A stretch of DNA of 64,000 nucleotides from Neoscytalidium dimidiatum (Eukaryota; Ascomycota; Dothideomycetes; Botryosphaeriales; Botryosphaeriaceae), in contig CM074695.1 in NCBI GenBank assembly GCA_037367355.1, positions 4,030,001 to 4,094,000 on the forward strand. The letters run 5' to 3'. Under the pieces are notes generated by a model. It saw only the letters and a list, made by a program, of their open reading frames with translations. It was not told the DNA's origin and did no database searches. The position numbers and the translations under genes are program-made. Every line of letters starts with the position of its first letter. Position 1 is the first letter of the stretch. Of this stretch, positions 11,879 to 24,144 are shown piece after piece.

Positions 11879-12969
11879 ATGGCGTCGTCGGAGCTTATTT
11901 TCCTCGCTCGGGCGTTGTCCCGAGTCTTGGGATGGTCATAGTATGGTAGCCGCTTTCAGCATACCGTATTTGAGCACTGTGGCTGACAATATTGAAAGCT
12001 TCATGTGCTGGTCTCTCTCCTTCTACCCTCAGCCTCTCATGAACTGGCGTCGAAAGTCGACACTAGGGTTCGGGATCGACTTTCCTACCTTGAATATCCT
12101 TGGCTTCCTTGCGTATACCATCTCTACCGCCACGATGCTGTGGTCTCCGACCATTCGCTCACAGTATGCCGCTCGGTATCCGGTTGCTCCGGAACCCACT
12201 GTACGCTTCAACGACTTCGCCTTTGCGCTACACGCCGTTATATTGTGCATCATCATCTACAGTCAGTTTTGGTTGAAAACTTGGGGGTTCAAGGTCGGCG
12301 CGGATCAGAAAATAAGCTCCTTGGCGCTCGGAATATTCTGGGGAAACATTCTGGGTGTAGTCATCATCATGTTCACCGTTTGGGCGAAGAGCAGCGACGG
12401 TGGCTATGACCCTGATGGTTGGGCGTGGATTGATGTGGTACGTAGTCTCTCTTATTGCTTCACTAAAGCGCAACGACCCTCAAGGATCCCTCAAGTTCTG
12501 TTCGCAGATTCCCGCGACAAGCAACGCACACGGAGCGGTGTTTCGCTCAACGATCATACGGTCGTTTCCACGCCACTCTCAGCAATTTTAATGACTAACC
12601 CATTTTCAACTTCAGATTTACGCCGTCGGATACGTGAAGCTTGTGGTGACTGTCGTTAAATACGTTCCCCAGGTGTGGCTCAACTTCAAGCGAAAATCAA
12701 CCGTGGGCTTCAGCATTGGTGGAATGCTGCTCGATTTCTCGGGTGGCATACTATCGAATCTTCAGCTGATCATTGACTCTTCACTGGAGGCTGACTGGTC
12801 TGGTATTACGGGAAACCCGGTGAAGTTCGGTCTTGCGAACGTTAGTATTCTTTTCGATCTCATCTTCTTCATTCAGCATTATATTCTCTATCGGCATGCG
12901 AGAGAGGTCGACGAGGCGGATGAAGAGTCTGCCGGAGAACGGACGGCTTTGCTGAGTGCTGAATCGTGA
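11879..12969 (+). CDS. Cystinosin-like PQ-loop transporter
   Basis: Three exons (11879-11940, 11999-12437, 12616-12969) encode 284 residues. The first intron is 58 nt (GTATGG, branch GCTGAC); the second is long for this genome, 178 nt. Two PQ-loop motifs mark the family: [18 protein letters not shown] near the N-terminus and [19 protein letters not shown] near residue 185. About seven hydrophobic segments are visible. Cystinosins export cystine from the lysosome or vacuole with protons; the yeast relative Ers1 is vacuolar/endosomal. The tail ends with TALLSAES after an acidic stretch. The frame is also open upstream to a non-ATG codon near 11750, but the ATG at 11879 gives the short N-terminus ([11 protein letters not shown]) expected of fungal homologues. 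Confidence 0.9.
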
Positions 12970-14706
12970 TTCGCCCCCTTAGAGCGCGAATCCATTGCCG
13001 TTGCATACCATAGACTTCATCATCGGGGGCAGGCCGGTCCCCGGATGATAGCAATTCGCTGATATTAGAAACTTTTCCATTTGTGTCGTTCCACTGTGGG
13101 TCTCACAAATTTCCCGTGGTCATGCTTCTATCCCATGAAGTATGACGAATTGTTTGTTATGCCGCGATGCTCGGGCAGATCTCACCGCCTAGACGCCGAG
13201 AGTTCTTCATGCCGGCCCCTGCAGATGCAGGCGACGAGCTTCTGTTAGTCCAGCTGTGTGGTGACGCTAAGCGGCAGGCTAGGGATGGGGATGATGTCAG
13301 GCGCGTGCTGTGCCTGATCAACGCAGTCTTACCCTTGGCAACATCTCCGCTGCTATCACGAAGTTGAAGAAGCGAGCGTTGAAAAGGGGCTAGTCTTCCC
13401 GTTGACAGGAGGAAAGGATCTAAAGCCAATCTCGATCCCCAGGGACTCTCGGCTCCTTGTTAAGCGACCCCGCGATCGAACAGCACCTGAAGAAATTATC
13501 ACGATGATCCAGTATAAGATCAACATCAGCTCGGAGTTGCACCGGTTAAAGGCCCGCCGTGCCCTATGAGGATCCGAAAAAGCTGGAACAGCGGCACAGG
13601 AAACGTGATGTGAGCCGCACCGTTGTTCCTGATGCCTGGAGCAGCCAGCCGTGCCGCTGGCAGCTGCAAGATTGGAGCAACCGCCTTCCTGGAAACGGCA
13701 ATGCTGGCGCAGTGGGAGCCAAGCACACGACGTTTGGGGTGTAGCGTCTGCTAGTCAGTTGATAGCCCAAAAGCCAATTGTGGCGTTTGGATGCGGTTGA
13801 ATGGACGCTCAGAGCAAGACGACAACGCCACTGCTGAGCAGTAGCTATCTGGCTAAAATGATCAATCGCAGATCGTGGGTCGTAACCACTCGCGGGCTGA
13901 CTCTGGAGACGATGGGCCGATTGAGTTCGCCTGATTTAAGCGCATCGGGGCACTGCAGGAGGCCGAAACGAGATGATCGGAGCAAGGGATGGAGACAGAA
14001 AAAGCAATTGCCGACGAGCCCTTGTCTAGGATCGCCGGCCGGCGCGTGAACGCGTGGAGCATGGAGTGTTCGCGGGCCGATGAGCCTGGCCAAACGTCGT
14101 GCATGCCGATACCACCATCAGCGGCGCGAAGTGAGGGACGGCCACATGCAGTACGTCACCGCTCGCGCAGTGCACCCCGGCGGGCGTTCTGGCAGATGTC
14201 AATTGCTCTGTTTCAGCGATGCAGCGCACACCACAGGAGCCTTGTCAGACGGCAGGATTGGGGTGAGCTGATGCAGTCCTGAAGCTGGGCCCGGCGCCGC
14301 AGCTGAAAAGAAAGCAAACGCGCAGCGGCTCGCAGTCCGGCCGGAGCGAGCCAGGCCGTGGGGTGTCCGAGCAAGGCTCAATTGGCTGCCGCATCCCCGT
14401 CCGGTGCCGACTACATTTGCAAGCTCTCTCCAAAGTCCGGTTCCGAGCGTGTCGGGCCCCGCGATTGTCATTTAGCCACCGCTTCACCCCCCATCGGCGC
14501 CCACGCTCTGCCATCGGGACCCTGGCTTGCTCCACCGCTGCCGGATCTGTCATTAGGGGTCCGAGTGTTGTGCTTCTGATCTGGTACGTCAAATGGTCTA
14601 ACCGAGTCTCCCTGCCGTTGTTTTAATACTCCGCCGTTTGCCGCTCGCGAGCCTCCCAGCGTTCTCTACACCACCCAAGCCCCTGTTTTTCACAGCTCTT
14701 TGCCCC
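12970..14706. other. Intergenic spacer, no supported gene
   Basis: About 1.7 kb between cystinosin and the RGS-LOV gene. Short frames on both strands have no motifs. The right end must include the promoter and leader of the photoreceptor gene; the frame of its first exon is open upstream to about 14638, but without an ATG. Confidence 0.5.
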
Positions 14707-17487
14707 ATGTCTGCCATGAAAACAATGCATCGCTTCAGAGTCAAGCGGAACTCTGCTCATGATATCTACTTCACCCAGGCCGACTCCCACCTCCCTGAAG
14801 CGAGCCGTTCCACTGCCAGCATCTCGCCCAGTATGGTGAGCACGGACGAAGCTCGTCCCACTGCTGCTCTTAAACAAGAGCCAGAAGTGCAGAGGCACAC
14901 AGCAAACGACAACCAACCGGTAGTTCTGGATTTCCAAGAGCGCCATCAATCGAAAATGGCCGCACCTCAGCCTCGCGCTGCAGACCCTCCGCAGGAAACC
15001 GTCTCCAGCAGGTTTGACATGAGTTCCGATGAGGACGACGAAAACTCGGCCCCGCCCGACATTGCTAATCGGACAATTCATATTCCAACAAGAACGACGT
15101 AAGCATTCCTGCCCTTCCCGCTGCTTCCACATATACATTTCTATTTTCTTCCTGCACCAGGGTACATGAAGGGCTATCATTACGAAATGAAAAACCCCAT
15201 AGGTATTTTCTGCTAATTACGTCCCATAGAAGCAGAGAGGGCACGAAACGCAATTTCTCCAGGCCCAAAAGTAACGATTACAGCACTTCCTTTCCGACAT
15301 CGAGGCCAAGACTTGCGACGCCGGAATCCCGGGACCGTGAATCTAGTGGTTCCAGTGGTTCTGCAGAGAAAGGTTCCGCAGACTCCGTCATGTCTTACGA
15401 GACAAATGCCACATCCATCCGCACCATACCACCATTGCAGACGAAAGGTGCTGTCGATGACAACGACAAGCTCGAGCCCCTCGTTGAGGACGACCCAGCG
15501 AACTTTGATCTCGTCGCCCCAGCCGAAGGAGAGACTAGCGACTACTCTCTCGAGAAGCGGGCTCAACAGATTTTGTCCAAAGAGCATCTCCGGTCCATCT
15601 TCTTAGATCCCGCACTGTTGAACAAATTTACTTCGTTCCTCAGCGCGTACAGGCCTAAATCGATGCCCGTTCTCATATATTACCTGGACGCTCTCAAAGC
15701 TTTAAGAGCCATCAACTACGCCAATGCTATCGCTGAAGCACTTGACCCAATCGAAAACCTGGAATTTACTTCCCATCCTGCCCGGCCTACTTTGAATTCT
15801 GTTTTGGAGGAGAAGGCTCAGCGCGCATTCGACCAGCTAGTCTGCGAAGATCTCCCTGCCTACGTCAGCCATATCTGGGTCCAGGTCGTGAGCGTGAGCA
15901 TCCAAATGAGAATAACAGGAACCTTACCGCCACACTTGAGAGAGACTTCCGAGGGCCTTGCCGAGACATTTTGTCTCACGGATCCGTCAAGAAAAGACAA
16001 CCCTATTATCTTTGCTTCTGAGGGTGAGTAAATCTCCGGAAGTCGCCCTACTCAACCCATACCTCGATCGAAAGCCCGACATATCTTGCCTGTCTCTCCA
16101 ACTACTCTTTCTCTGCAGTGGACCACCCATTTCCTGAGCCAAACGCTAACATGTCTGAAAGAATTTCATCGTACCACTCAATACGGTGTCGGCTATGCCA
16201 TCGGACGCAACTGCAGGTTCCTCCAAGGAGCCGGCACCAACCCACATACCGTGCGGCGACTGAGCGAAGCGATCAGAGACGGAAGGGAGATCTCTGAAGT
16301 TTTGCTCAACTATCGACGAGACGGCTCGCCTTTCCTGAATTTGCTTATGATGGCCCCACTTATGGATAACAAAGGCAAGGTCCGCTACTTCATTGGCTCT
16401 CAAGTCGACGTCTCCGGCCTCGCCAAAGAATGCGCAGACCTGCCAGCCCTGAAGCGACAGCTTGTTCGTGAAGGAGAGGTACCAGCAGATGAGGTTGAAC
16501 ACCAGAAGGAAGAGGAGAAGGACGAATTCCAAGCCTTGTGCGAAATGTTCAATCAACATGAAGTTGAAACGGTCAGGAAGGTGGGCGGACGCATGCATCG
16601 GGAACAGGTAGAGGATGATGACACCGCCTCTGTCTATCATCAGCCACGGCTTCTTCTGAAAGACACCAGTCCTCCTCTTGGTGCTCACTCGGAAGTGTTT
16701 GGTAAAGTCAAGAGTAATGGCAAGCTGGCCGGTATCTACAGCCACGTAAGTCAAGGGCATTACTACCAGATTTAGCACATGTACGTCCTTCTTTTCAGTG
16801 CAATGCTAATTCCAAGTACAGTACCTTCTGGTCCGACCATACCCTTCCCTTCGTATCCTCTTCACTTCGCCATCACTGCGAGTCCCGGGCATTCTCCAGT
16901 CCGCCTTTATGGATCGCATCGGCGGAAGCTCACGAGTGCGCGAAGAATTGGAGCATGCAATGGCGGTCGGTCGAGGTGTCACCGCTAAGGTCCGTTGGCT
17001 GAGCAGCTCCCGCCCCGAAGATGAGGGCCGAAGCCGGTGGATCCATTGCACACCTCTGCTCGGCCAGAACGGAACCGTCGGTGTCTGGATGGTTGTTCTT
17101 GTTGACGATCCCAGCAGTCTCGCCTCCCGGAAGTGGAGAACCGCTCCTCCAGTGTCGCGAGAAATTGGCAGCAGGCGCGGTCATCCGGCCGATCGGGCCA
17201 TGAATGGGTCGAATAGAGCTGAGACTCGCAGCCCTGCAGGACGCGCTCTACAGCCGGCCCTCGGGCGCAAATACATTCCCGTTGTCGAGACGAAAGGGCC
17301 AGGTAAATTCGAAAGGACGCTCACTGAGGAGGAATTTGACCGGCAAATCGAAGAAAGAGACCGTGTCATGGGCCTCGCATCCCCACGGTCTCCGCGCTCT
17401 CCGCATACGTTTGTCGAACGCCTAGGTACGACTAGCCCGCATCCGCCAGGAAGCGCGTCAAACTCGCTCGATTCTTTCCGTATTTGA
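14707..17487 (+). CDS. RGS-LOV blue-light receptor (BcLOV4 type)
   Basis: Four exons (14707-15098, 15230-16023, 16162-16745, 16822-17487) encode 811 residues. Residues 1-240 are low-complexity and Ser-rich. An RGS-like helical domain spans about 245-365. A LOV domain follows at about 378-481, split by intron 2, with the flavin-binding signature GRNCRFLQG: adduct-forming Cys413, plus Asn445 (NYRRDG), Asn455 (FLNLL) and Gln476 (GSQVDV), all key residues for FMN. After an acidic linker the last exon holds a second PAS-like region (about 590-690) and a basic Ser/Pro tail. RGS followed by LOV is the architecture of fungal proteins such as Botrytis BcLOV4, reported to bind anionic membrane lipids on blue-light exposure. 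It may link light to heterotrimeric G-protein signalling, though GAP activity is not shown for the type. The intron 2 acceptor is CTGAAAG, preceded by the branch GCTAAC. Confidence 0.9.
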
Positions 17488-18740
17488 TTGCACGCGTGGT
17501 AGTGGAATTATCTCTCTTGTACAAAATCTTCATATTGGCCTTGCAATGGACGACCCTGCAGAATCTACGCCATCGAAGCTGGCGGAAACTTTCGTTGAGA
17601 TTCCTTTTGTGTTGATACCCGTCAAGTAGTTCCGGTGGCTGGTCTGCATACCTACTTGTAAGAATATAGTATAGCCCTACATGTTTAAATAAAATTGCGC
17701 AGATCAAAATGGTCCCCTTTCCTTCAGCCTTGTTAGGGCGGCAATCATCTTTGATCCGTTGCGACTGATTATTTGGTACGGCGATATGATTGCATCTACG
17801 CGTTCTGGATTTATTGCAATGTTTAGCGCAAACACTTGTGAAGTTAAAGCAGTCATCCGAGCGTATGTCTAAGATATTTGATGAACTGCGGCTGAATGGC
17901 TGCTTCGACTGCCCACGAGCCCCGACGTGGTGCCACTTGTTCGTTGTGATATTTTCGTAGTCAGTCCTGTATATTGAGTTTTCCCATCAAAACTCTATTA
18001 CAGTATCGTGGCGGCACTGTTTGATTTGGCTATCTAGGTATGGCTAGAGACCTAATTTGAATCCTTACTGCACGATGAAATCTTTCAAGAGTTGAAGAAA
18101 GCGGCTAAGAAGCCTATGCTTATGTGACATCTCCCTCCTATTCTAGCCCGATGTATGAACAATCTTGTTGGGTATCTGAACCTCTCCATATGCACCTAGA
18201 TAGTCTGCGCGATGACCGACAATAGTCCACTAGTGAATTCGTCCATCATGTAAATTCAAGAAAGTTGGTCTTACGAAAAGCCGTCGTAGAATTGTTGTAA
18301 GTTTACCGCTAGCATCAATTAAGTCTGTATACGGATCTCGCGTAGATCATCGCAGGGGCAAGGTAAGCAAAAACAGGAAAATCTATGCTAATTGTTGGGC
18401 AGCTTGTAGTACTGTTGCTACTGTCGTCGGTGGCTGCAACCGCAAGTTGGTATTCATCATCTTTGTTTGGTGTGGGGCTCTACTTATATCGGCCAAGTTT
18501 GGCAAGCCAATCAGCTTGTTCCTAGAACAAAAAGAAAAACAAATTGCCCATCTCGTCAACCGCCACAATGGAAAGGGTGTCGCATGGTTGTTGTTCTAAG
18601 TAGGGCTGAGCGGACCCTTGCGACGTCAGAGCTCTCGCGCGCAGATCCACCCCCACCAAAAAAAACCACTACAACAACACCGTTCTATAACGACGACGAC
18701 GACGACGACAAAGACGACCGCCCCATAGCCTCTGCCAGCC
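17488..18740. other. Intergenic spacer, no supported gene
   Basis: About 1.25 kb, visibly richer in A+T than the flanking exons. No open frame of note and no RNA gene recognised. Confidence 0.6.
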
Positions 18741-19474
18741 ATGGCTTCCATCCGGCCAATGACACCGATGGACCTGCTCCACTTCAACGAGTGCAACCTC
18801 GATCCCCTTACCGAAACCTACAACGTCAGCTTCTACCTCGACTACCTGACCAAATGGCCGCACCTCTGCAAGGTTATTGAGGGCCCGCACGGCAAAATTG
18901 AGGGCTACAGTACGTACCTCTCGAACCCCGAGCACCACTGCTTCCCCCCTTGCATAACACCAGCACTCCGGGATCCCTCCCACGACGGCACCCCGCTCAC
19001 CCCGGAATCGCACGCGCAACCCGCCACCAGCTAACCAGCTCCCTCTCTCTCTGCCCACCACGTGCAGTCATGGGCAAAACCGAAGCCTCGCCCTACCCGG
19101 CGCCCGTGCAGCCCTACTCGCCCGACACGAACCCGAACCCGAACTACCTGCCGTGGCACGGCCACATCACCTGCCTGACGGTGTCGCCGTCGGCGCGGCG
19201 GCTGGGCCACGCGACGCGGCTGACGCAGCTGCTCGAGCAGGCCTGCGACGCCGAGGACGCCTGGTTCGTCGACCTGTTCGTGCGCGCCGAGAACGTCGTC
19301 GCCCAGAAGTTGTACGAGGGCATGGGATACTCGGTGTACCGCCGCGTCGTCGGCTACTACAACGACGACGCCGACGCGTTCGACATGCGCAAGCCGCTGA
19401 GCAGGGACAAGGAGAGGAAGCACGTCAGGGAGAACGGGAAGGAGTTCAGGGTCAGCCCCGAGGACGTGTGGTGA
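18741..19474 (+). CDS. NAT3: NatB N-terminal acetyltransferase catalytic subunit (Naa20/Nat3)
   Basis: Two exons (18741-18909, 19068-19474) around a 158-nt intron give 191 residues, close to the usual Naa20 length (about 180). The whole protein is a GNAT fold: an N-terminal DLLHFNECNLDPLTETYNVS stretch typical of Naa20, the acetyl-CoA loop region LTVSPSARRLGHATRL (R-R-x-G-x-A), the WFVDLFVR strand, and the YEGMGYSVYRRVVGYY motif that ends in DMRKPLSRD, all diagnostic of Naa20. With its partner Mdm20/Naa25 it acetylates nascent proteins starting Met-Asp, Met-Glu, Met-Asn or Met-Gln at the ribosome. Exon 2 is markedly GC-rich with mostly C/G third positions. The partner gene is not in this window. 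Confidence 0.95.
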
Positions 19475-20772
19475 GTTGGTTGGTCGGAGAGGAATGTCGA
19501 GGCGGGCGGGCGCGTGGCCTGCCAGGCTTTTTTTTTTTTTTTTACGACCATAATGCAACGGACATCTTGGATACGGATTGGTGGGCTTGTCCATGCTGGG
19601 CCGGCAAGGAGCCCCATCGGTGTTACTCGCATGGCATACAGTCCGAGTGCGCCGGTGTGAGAGTTCATTCAGGGCACGGAACGGACTATGAAATAGCCCT
19701 CTGGCGCCTTGGAGGGAACACTGAGCATGTGAGCGTTCCAGGTGGGGGAATTTTCAACTTCGAAAGCATGGATTCGGGACTACAATGAAGCATTTGGAAC
19801 GGAGGTCAAGACCGGATCCCGCGAGAAGCAACCGTATTATAAGTATTCTAAGTAACAGAGATACCATGGTGCAAGGGCTGGACATGCTGGCAGAACCAAG
19901 GCTATTGATTGGATGATTTGCCACTTTTCCGCAGTTTAGGGACGAATCAATTTCATAGCCAGGAACTTGAGGGAAGCGTAGTATTAGCATGCCTTCTGAG
20001 ATCAGGCGTTCTTAATGGGGATTCGAGCATTACATCTTTGGGTAAAGGACCGATGGATGTAGTGGAAAAGATCCTAGTCAAATCTTGTACCTATGTGGGA
20101 ATACATTTTCGAAGCCAGTGATCCAAAATTCGTCATGAAAGAGGTATCGCAATTAAAATATGGAAAGCAATCACATACCTTGAGGCCTTCCCCATAGCTC
20201 GAGAGAAAGATGACGTAGTGGGTGAAATTTATTGCCTTTTCATTGATGAGGCAATTTAGAGTCGGGACGCTACTGATATCGGCTAGGGAAACATTCAAAA
20301 CACAAGTATAATTTACCCATATCTTGCTCCTCTACACATCTTCCACAAATTGAGAGCTCTAACTATTTCTTTTCTCGTACTTCTGTATATAAGCAAGAGT
20401 CAGAATGTGCTGGCGTTTTGCAGTGGCTGAGACGTCCTGCTTGCTCCTTTTAATGAGTGGGAAGAGCATCTTTCAGTATGCATCAACACTCTACGAAACA
20501 GAAGAGGTATTGAGCTCTCCATTTAATCCGTAAGAATAACGTCTTCCCATGCGTACCAAAAGGTGAGTATCTTATCCCCCACAGTGCCTATACCCATGCG
20601 GAGAATCGGTGTGCAATCTCGGACGGCGTATATTAAATGAAATAGCAAGCTTTTAAGTGATGACAGCAACCGAATAATGGTTTTCGGTAGCCGATTTCTT
20701 AGCTGTCCTCATTGCACCAGAAATGCGGATAGACACCCCGGTGTATGCATCCCATCCGCTTCCATGATTGAC
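19475..20772. other. Intergenic spacer with poly-T run
   Basis: About 1.3 kb between convergent genes. A T-run near 19528 follows the NatB stop. The rest is AT-rich with no supported frame. Confidence 0.6.
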
Positions 20773-22818
20773 CTACGCTTCTCCAAGCATCTTCAACACA
20801 TGCCTCGCCAGCACCTCATCCAGCAGCTCGTCCTCCCTCATCTCTTGCACCGCCATCAACACCGCCTCCCTCGCCTCCCCAACAACCACACCTCCCCCGC
20901 TGGCGCCCCTAAGCATCATCGACACTCCACCCTTCCCAGCAGCTTCGACCCTCTCCTCCGCACACGCCACACCGACGGCCCGCGCTTTTGCCTCCGCCTC
21001 GGCCCAGCACTGTTCCGCTCTGCGCGCCTGCGCAACCGCTTCTGCGATGTTGGCTGCCGCGGGGTCGGTGACACACGCGCCGCGCAGCCGCCAGTGCACG
21101 TCGCCGAGCGCGATGCACAGCTGCGGCGCCTTGTGCGCGGGGGCGGCGGGGCGGCCGGAGAGCGCGGCGGTCAAGACGTCGTGCGCGCGCTTCAGCACGT
21201 CCGCGTGCACGGCGTCGCTCGTCCACGACTCGCCGACCTGGTCCGGCGGCGCGGCGGGCGGGAGCGCCGTCGGTGCCGCACCGTCCGCTGCCGGGATGGA
21301 GGAGGCCTGCTCGACGTACGCGGCCTCGCCCCGAGCGCGTGCGTCCGCGGCGGGGGCGGTGGCGTCCGCGATGCTGAAGAGCGAGTCGATGAGGGCGCTG
21401 TGGACGTCCGGGCTGAGGGCGGGATTGGTGTCGGCGAACTTGGTGAGGACCGTGAGGTACCAGGATGCGGCAGAGCGCTCGCCACGCCGGAACTCGACTT
21501 CGCTGATGGCGGAAAAGAGGCGCGCGGAGGCGAGGGAGCCTTCGGCGACGGCGGAGTCATATTCGCTGGGTTGGGCCTGAGTGGGTTTGGGAGGGGCGGC
21601 GGTGAGGCTGAGAGAAAGAGTGGGGGTGGAATCGGGTTCTGTGATAGACTTTAGTTCTGCATGTCTACGCTTCATGTCTGTCGTACGTACCTGGCGAGGG
21701 GGCTGTGTGATCGAGCTTGTCCCAGTAAGGCTGAAGAGCACCGGATGTGAAGAATCCAACGACCAGCTCCACATCTTGGCTCATAGCTTCCAAATTGTCG
21801 GGCGGCAAAACCCCCAGTAGGTCGGCAATGATATTCGCGAAGAAGAAAATGGAGTCAAGGATAGCACTCTCAGTGACGGCTTCCTCGACGGTGGCGAACT
21901 CCTCCCCGGACAATCCAGAGGCAGACTCGTCCTGAGCCGACGTTGACGGAGGAGCAGTATCCATGGCCGGATCACCGGAGTTGGCAGCCTGGAAAGCAGC
22001 CTGGAGATTTTCGTACTCCTGGACCTGCTTCTCGAGGCAGCGACGAATGTGCTGGACGGATTCCTGAAGTAGAGGGATTGCGTCTGCCTTGCTCACGCGA
22101 TCCGCCAAGTCCGAGAGAACGTTTGCCGTGTTGAAGAGAATGTCAAGGTTGTTGGGGTTTAGCGTCATGGCAAATCGGTGCGAGTCTAATGCCTGGCGGA
22201 GCAGGTCGACAAGAGGAGGACCAATCTGCGCAGCGATACGGAGATCCTGCGTGATCTGATATTCAAGCAATGCCCTAAATTTTGTCGGTTAGCTTTCCCC
22301 ATATTCACCGTCAAAGTACACGCAGTTTATACTACACATTTTGCTAGGGATACGAGGCAGAGGACACTGCTACAGTGCCGCGTCGCGACGAAACGACACA
22401 AACTTGAGAAATTCTCTCTGATCCCAGTCAAGATGGAATATTCGAAGGCAGTGGGCGGAGCAAGGATCATGAATGTATATGAACCGCATGTTATAAGAAG
22501 CGGTATCACTTACTTATTGTAGGCCAGGTCGAAGGAGCGGGGAAACCTTTGCAAGCCAGTAGCGTAGGCATCAATGGCACGCTGAAAGAAGCGGGCAGAT
22601 TTCGCAGCATCGCCGGCCCTCCACTTGCCAGCACTCTTTTCGAACTCATCGGCAGCGTCAAGGAAATCATCTTCAGTTTCAGGTTCCTGAGCGATGTCAG
22701 TCAACGCTCGGCCGGGGGGCGCCAATCACAGAGCGGCCAGCATGCATACTGGGTCTTTCTTCTTTCCCCGCGCAGCTTGCTTGCTGTTGCTCTGGAGAAA
22801 TTGCTTCTTCTTCGGCAT
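20773..22818 (-). CDS. TPR-domain protein, possibly a ribosomal-protein chaperone (Acl4-like)
   Basis: Four exons (22818-22750, 22686-22514, 22274-21691, 21638-20773) encode 563 residues; introns are 63, 239 and 52 nt. The protein opens with a Lys-rich MPKKK leader, then an acidic DDFLDAADEFEKSAGKW block and TPR-like helices (FFQRAIDAYATGLQRFPRSFDLAYNK, FAMTLNPNNLDILFNTANVLSDLA). A long helical region with Ala-rich, GC-rich sequence fills the last exon and ends in a helical VLARHVLKMLGEA. The layout resembles the fungal TPR proteins related to yeast Acl4, the dedicated chaperone of ribosomal protein L4, but I hold that only as a possibility. The 239-nt intron is unusually long here; I found no exon inside it. 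Confidence 0.75.
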
Positions 22819-23156
22819 GACAGAGATGGCGCACTATGGAACGCGCCTCTGCAGGATTTTTGCTGGCAGGTGGTGGCACGCGTCGTCCAAGACTGGTGGC
22901 GTAGAAGAAGTGTTTGCGGAGGATCGGGATCTCAAAAATTCGCTTCCGCTGCCGGTCATGGCGATCGTTTTGTCGCACGACCAAACCCTTTTCCTTCCTT
23001 TTCCATCCCGCACTCTGCGCTTTTCCATCTCACTTGCATGTGATCATCGACACTCTATCACGGCAATAACGAGAAGCCACTTTTGAGAATGCGGCGATTG
23101 TGTGCGACGCCCACGGTTGCGCTTCTACCTGCCGCCCGCCATCTCTGCGTTATCAT
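22819..23156. other. Short spacer between tandem minus-strand genes
   Basis: 338 bp holding the promoter of the TPR gene and the 3' end of the MGMT-like gene. No distinct element seen. Confidence 0.5.
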
Positions 23157-23560
23157 TCAGAGCTTGAAATCGTCCCACCATCGCGCTCGATCGACGAGCA
23201 TGCCTTGATTATCGAACATGACGCCCTCCTCTGCTAGAATCTTCAGTTTCTTTTCGCAATTCTGCCCGCTGGGAACGTCTCGCCAGTCCCCCTTGTAGCC
23301 GCCGATGAACTGGCGTTGCAAGGTCAGCAATTGCTAATGCTGTCGCCACGCTGGAATCTCCCACTTACCCCGCTGCTCGCAATGCATCGATGACAGGGGA
23401 TCTCCGGCGCGAACGGGTTGCTTCGCAGTGCTCCGCCAACGGCACGAGGTGAGGAGCCGAGCGCCCGGGCCAGCGCCGCATACGATGTAATACGGCCCTC
23501 CGGAATCTGCTGGAGCAACGTGTAGACGCGCGTTTGGTACTCCGACACGGTCTTCGACAT
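23157..23560 (-). CDS. Short MGMT/ATL-type DNA-alkyl-repair protein
   Basis: Two exons (23560-23369, 23309-23157) around a 59-nt intron give 114 residues, only the C-terminal DNA-binding domain of O6-alkylguanine-DNA alkyltransferase. Visible signatures are the YAALARALGSSPRAVGGAL helix-turn-helix, with the finger Arg in RAVG, the SNPFAPEIPCHRCI active-site loop, and the C-terminal GGYKGDW stretch. Alkyltransferase-like (Atl1) proteins of similar size replace the acceptor Cys by Trp (PWHR) and only flag lesions for nucleotide excision repair. Here the Cys is kept (PCHR, Cys about 57), so real alkyl transfer is possible. The start is the ATG at 23560 (MSKTVSEYQTRVY); an in-frame extension upstream lacks homology-like sequence. 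The last residues (DRARWWDDFKL) are family-like. Confidence 0.88.
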
Positions 23561-24144
23561 GATGCAGGCTTTGATGATTTTCGCTGGAGATGGCAAAAGC
23601 TGTGAGATGGTCTGGCCTTTAACATGGCGGACACGCGAGCGCCTGTAAGCCCAGTCATCCGTTTGTGATGAGCCCATTGGCCACTTCCACAGCAGCATCA
23701 CGTCCGGTCCGCGCCATCACGTGGGCGGAATCTCCACGCCATTCTACCTGGGAGATCTGGTCACGGCCTGGGTTTTGTGGGATGAGTCTTTGCATGCGTC
23801 AACTGACCTCGCATTCTCCGCTCATGCGCGAAGGCCAGAGGCTGACCAGGCGGGCGAATTGAGATCCTCGGCTTACAATAAGACCGCACTTCTAAAAGAA
23901 AATCTTACGAAGCTTCCGGAAAGCTCTCTATATCTCTGGTGCGGCTACTCCATTCTGTGTTCCTTGGCTGGCTTGTCTGCCAAAGGAGAAAGCCTTCTCT
24001 ATGCGATCATGCACTCGGGCAGCCACGCATCCAGCATTGCTCCTGCTTCGACATGTTGACCCATCAACTTCTTAACTTCTGATTCCTCTGCAACAGCGAT
24101 TGCGTGCTTAGCCCATTTACATCCCAGCATCAGCATCACCAGAT
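23561..24144. promoter_or_regulatory. Divergent promoter region
   Basis: 584 bp between the start codons of the MGMT-like gene (-) and the large unrecognised gene (+). Both promoters should lie here; no TATA box stands out. Confidence 0.4.

Noticed and set aside
16082..16161. Acceptor at 16119 (TCTCTGCAG) for intron 2 of the RGS-LOV gene
   Set aside because: It would read the LOV core out of frame; the acceptor at 16161 after the branch GCTAAC keeps GRNCRFLQG in frame.
20677..21654. Long plus-strand frame of 325 codons
   Set aside because: It is the GC-rich shadow of the TPR gene's last exon; its composition is Arg/Gly/Ala-biased and has no motif, while the minus frame joins cleanly to three further exons.
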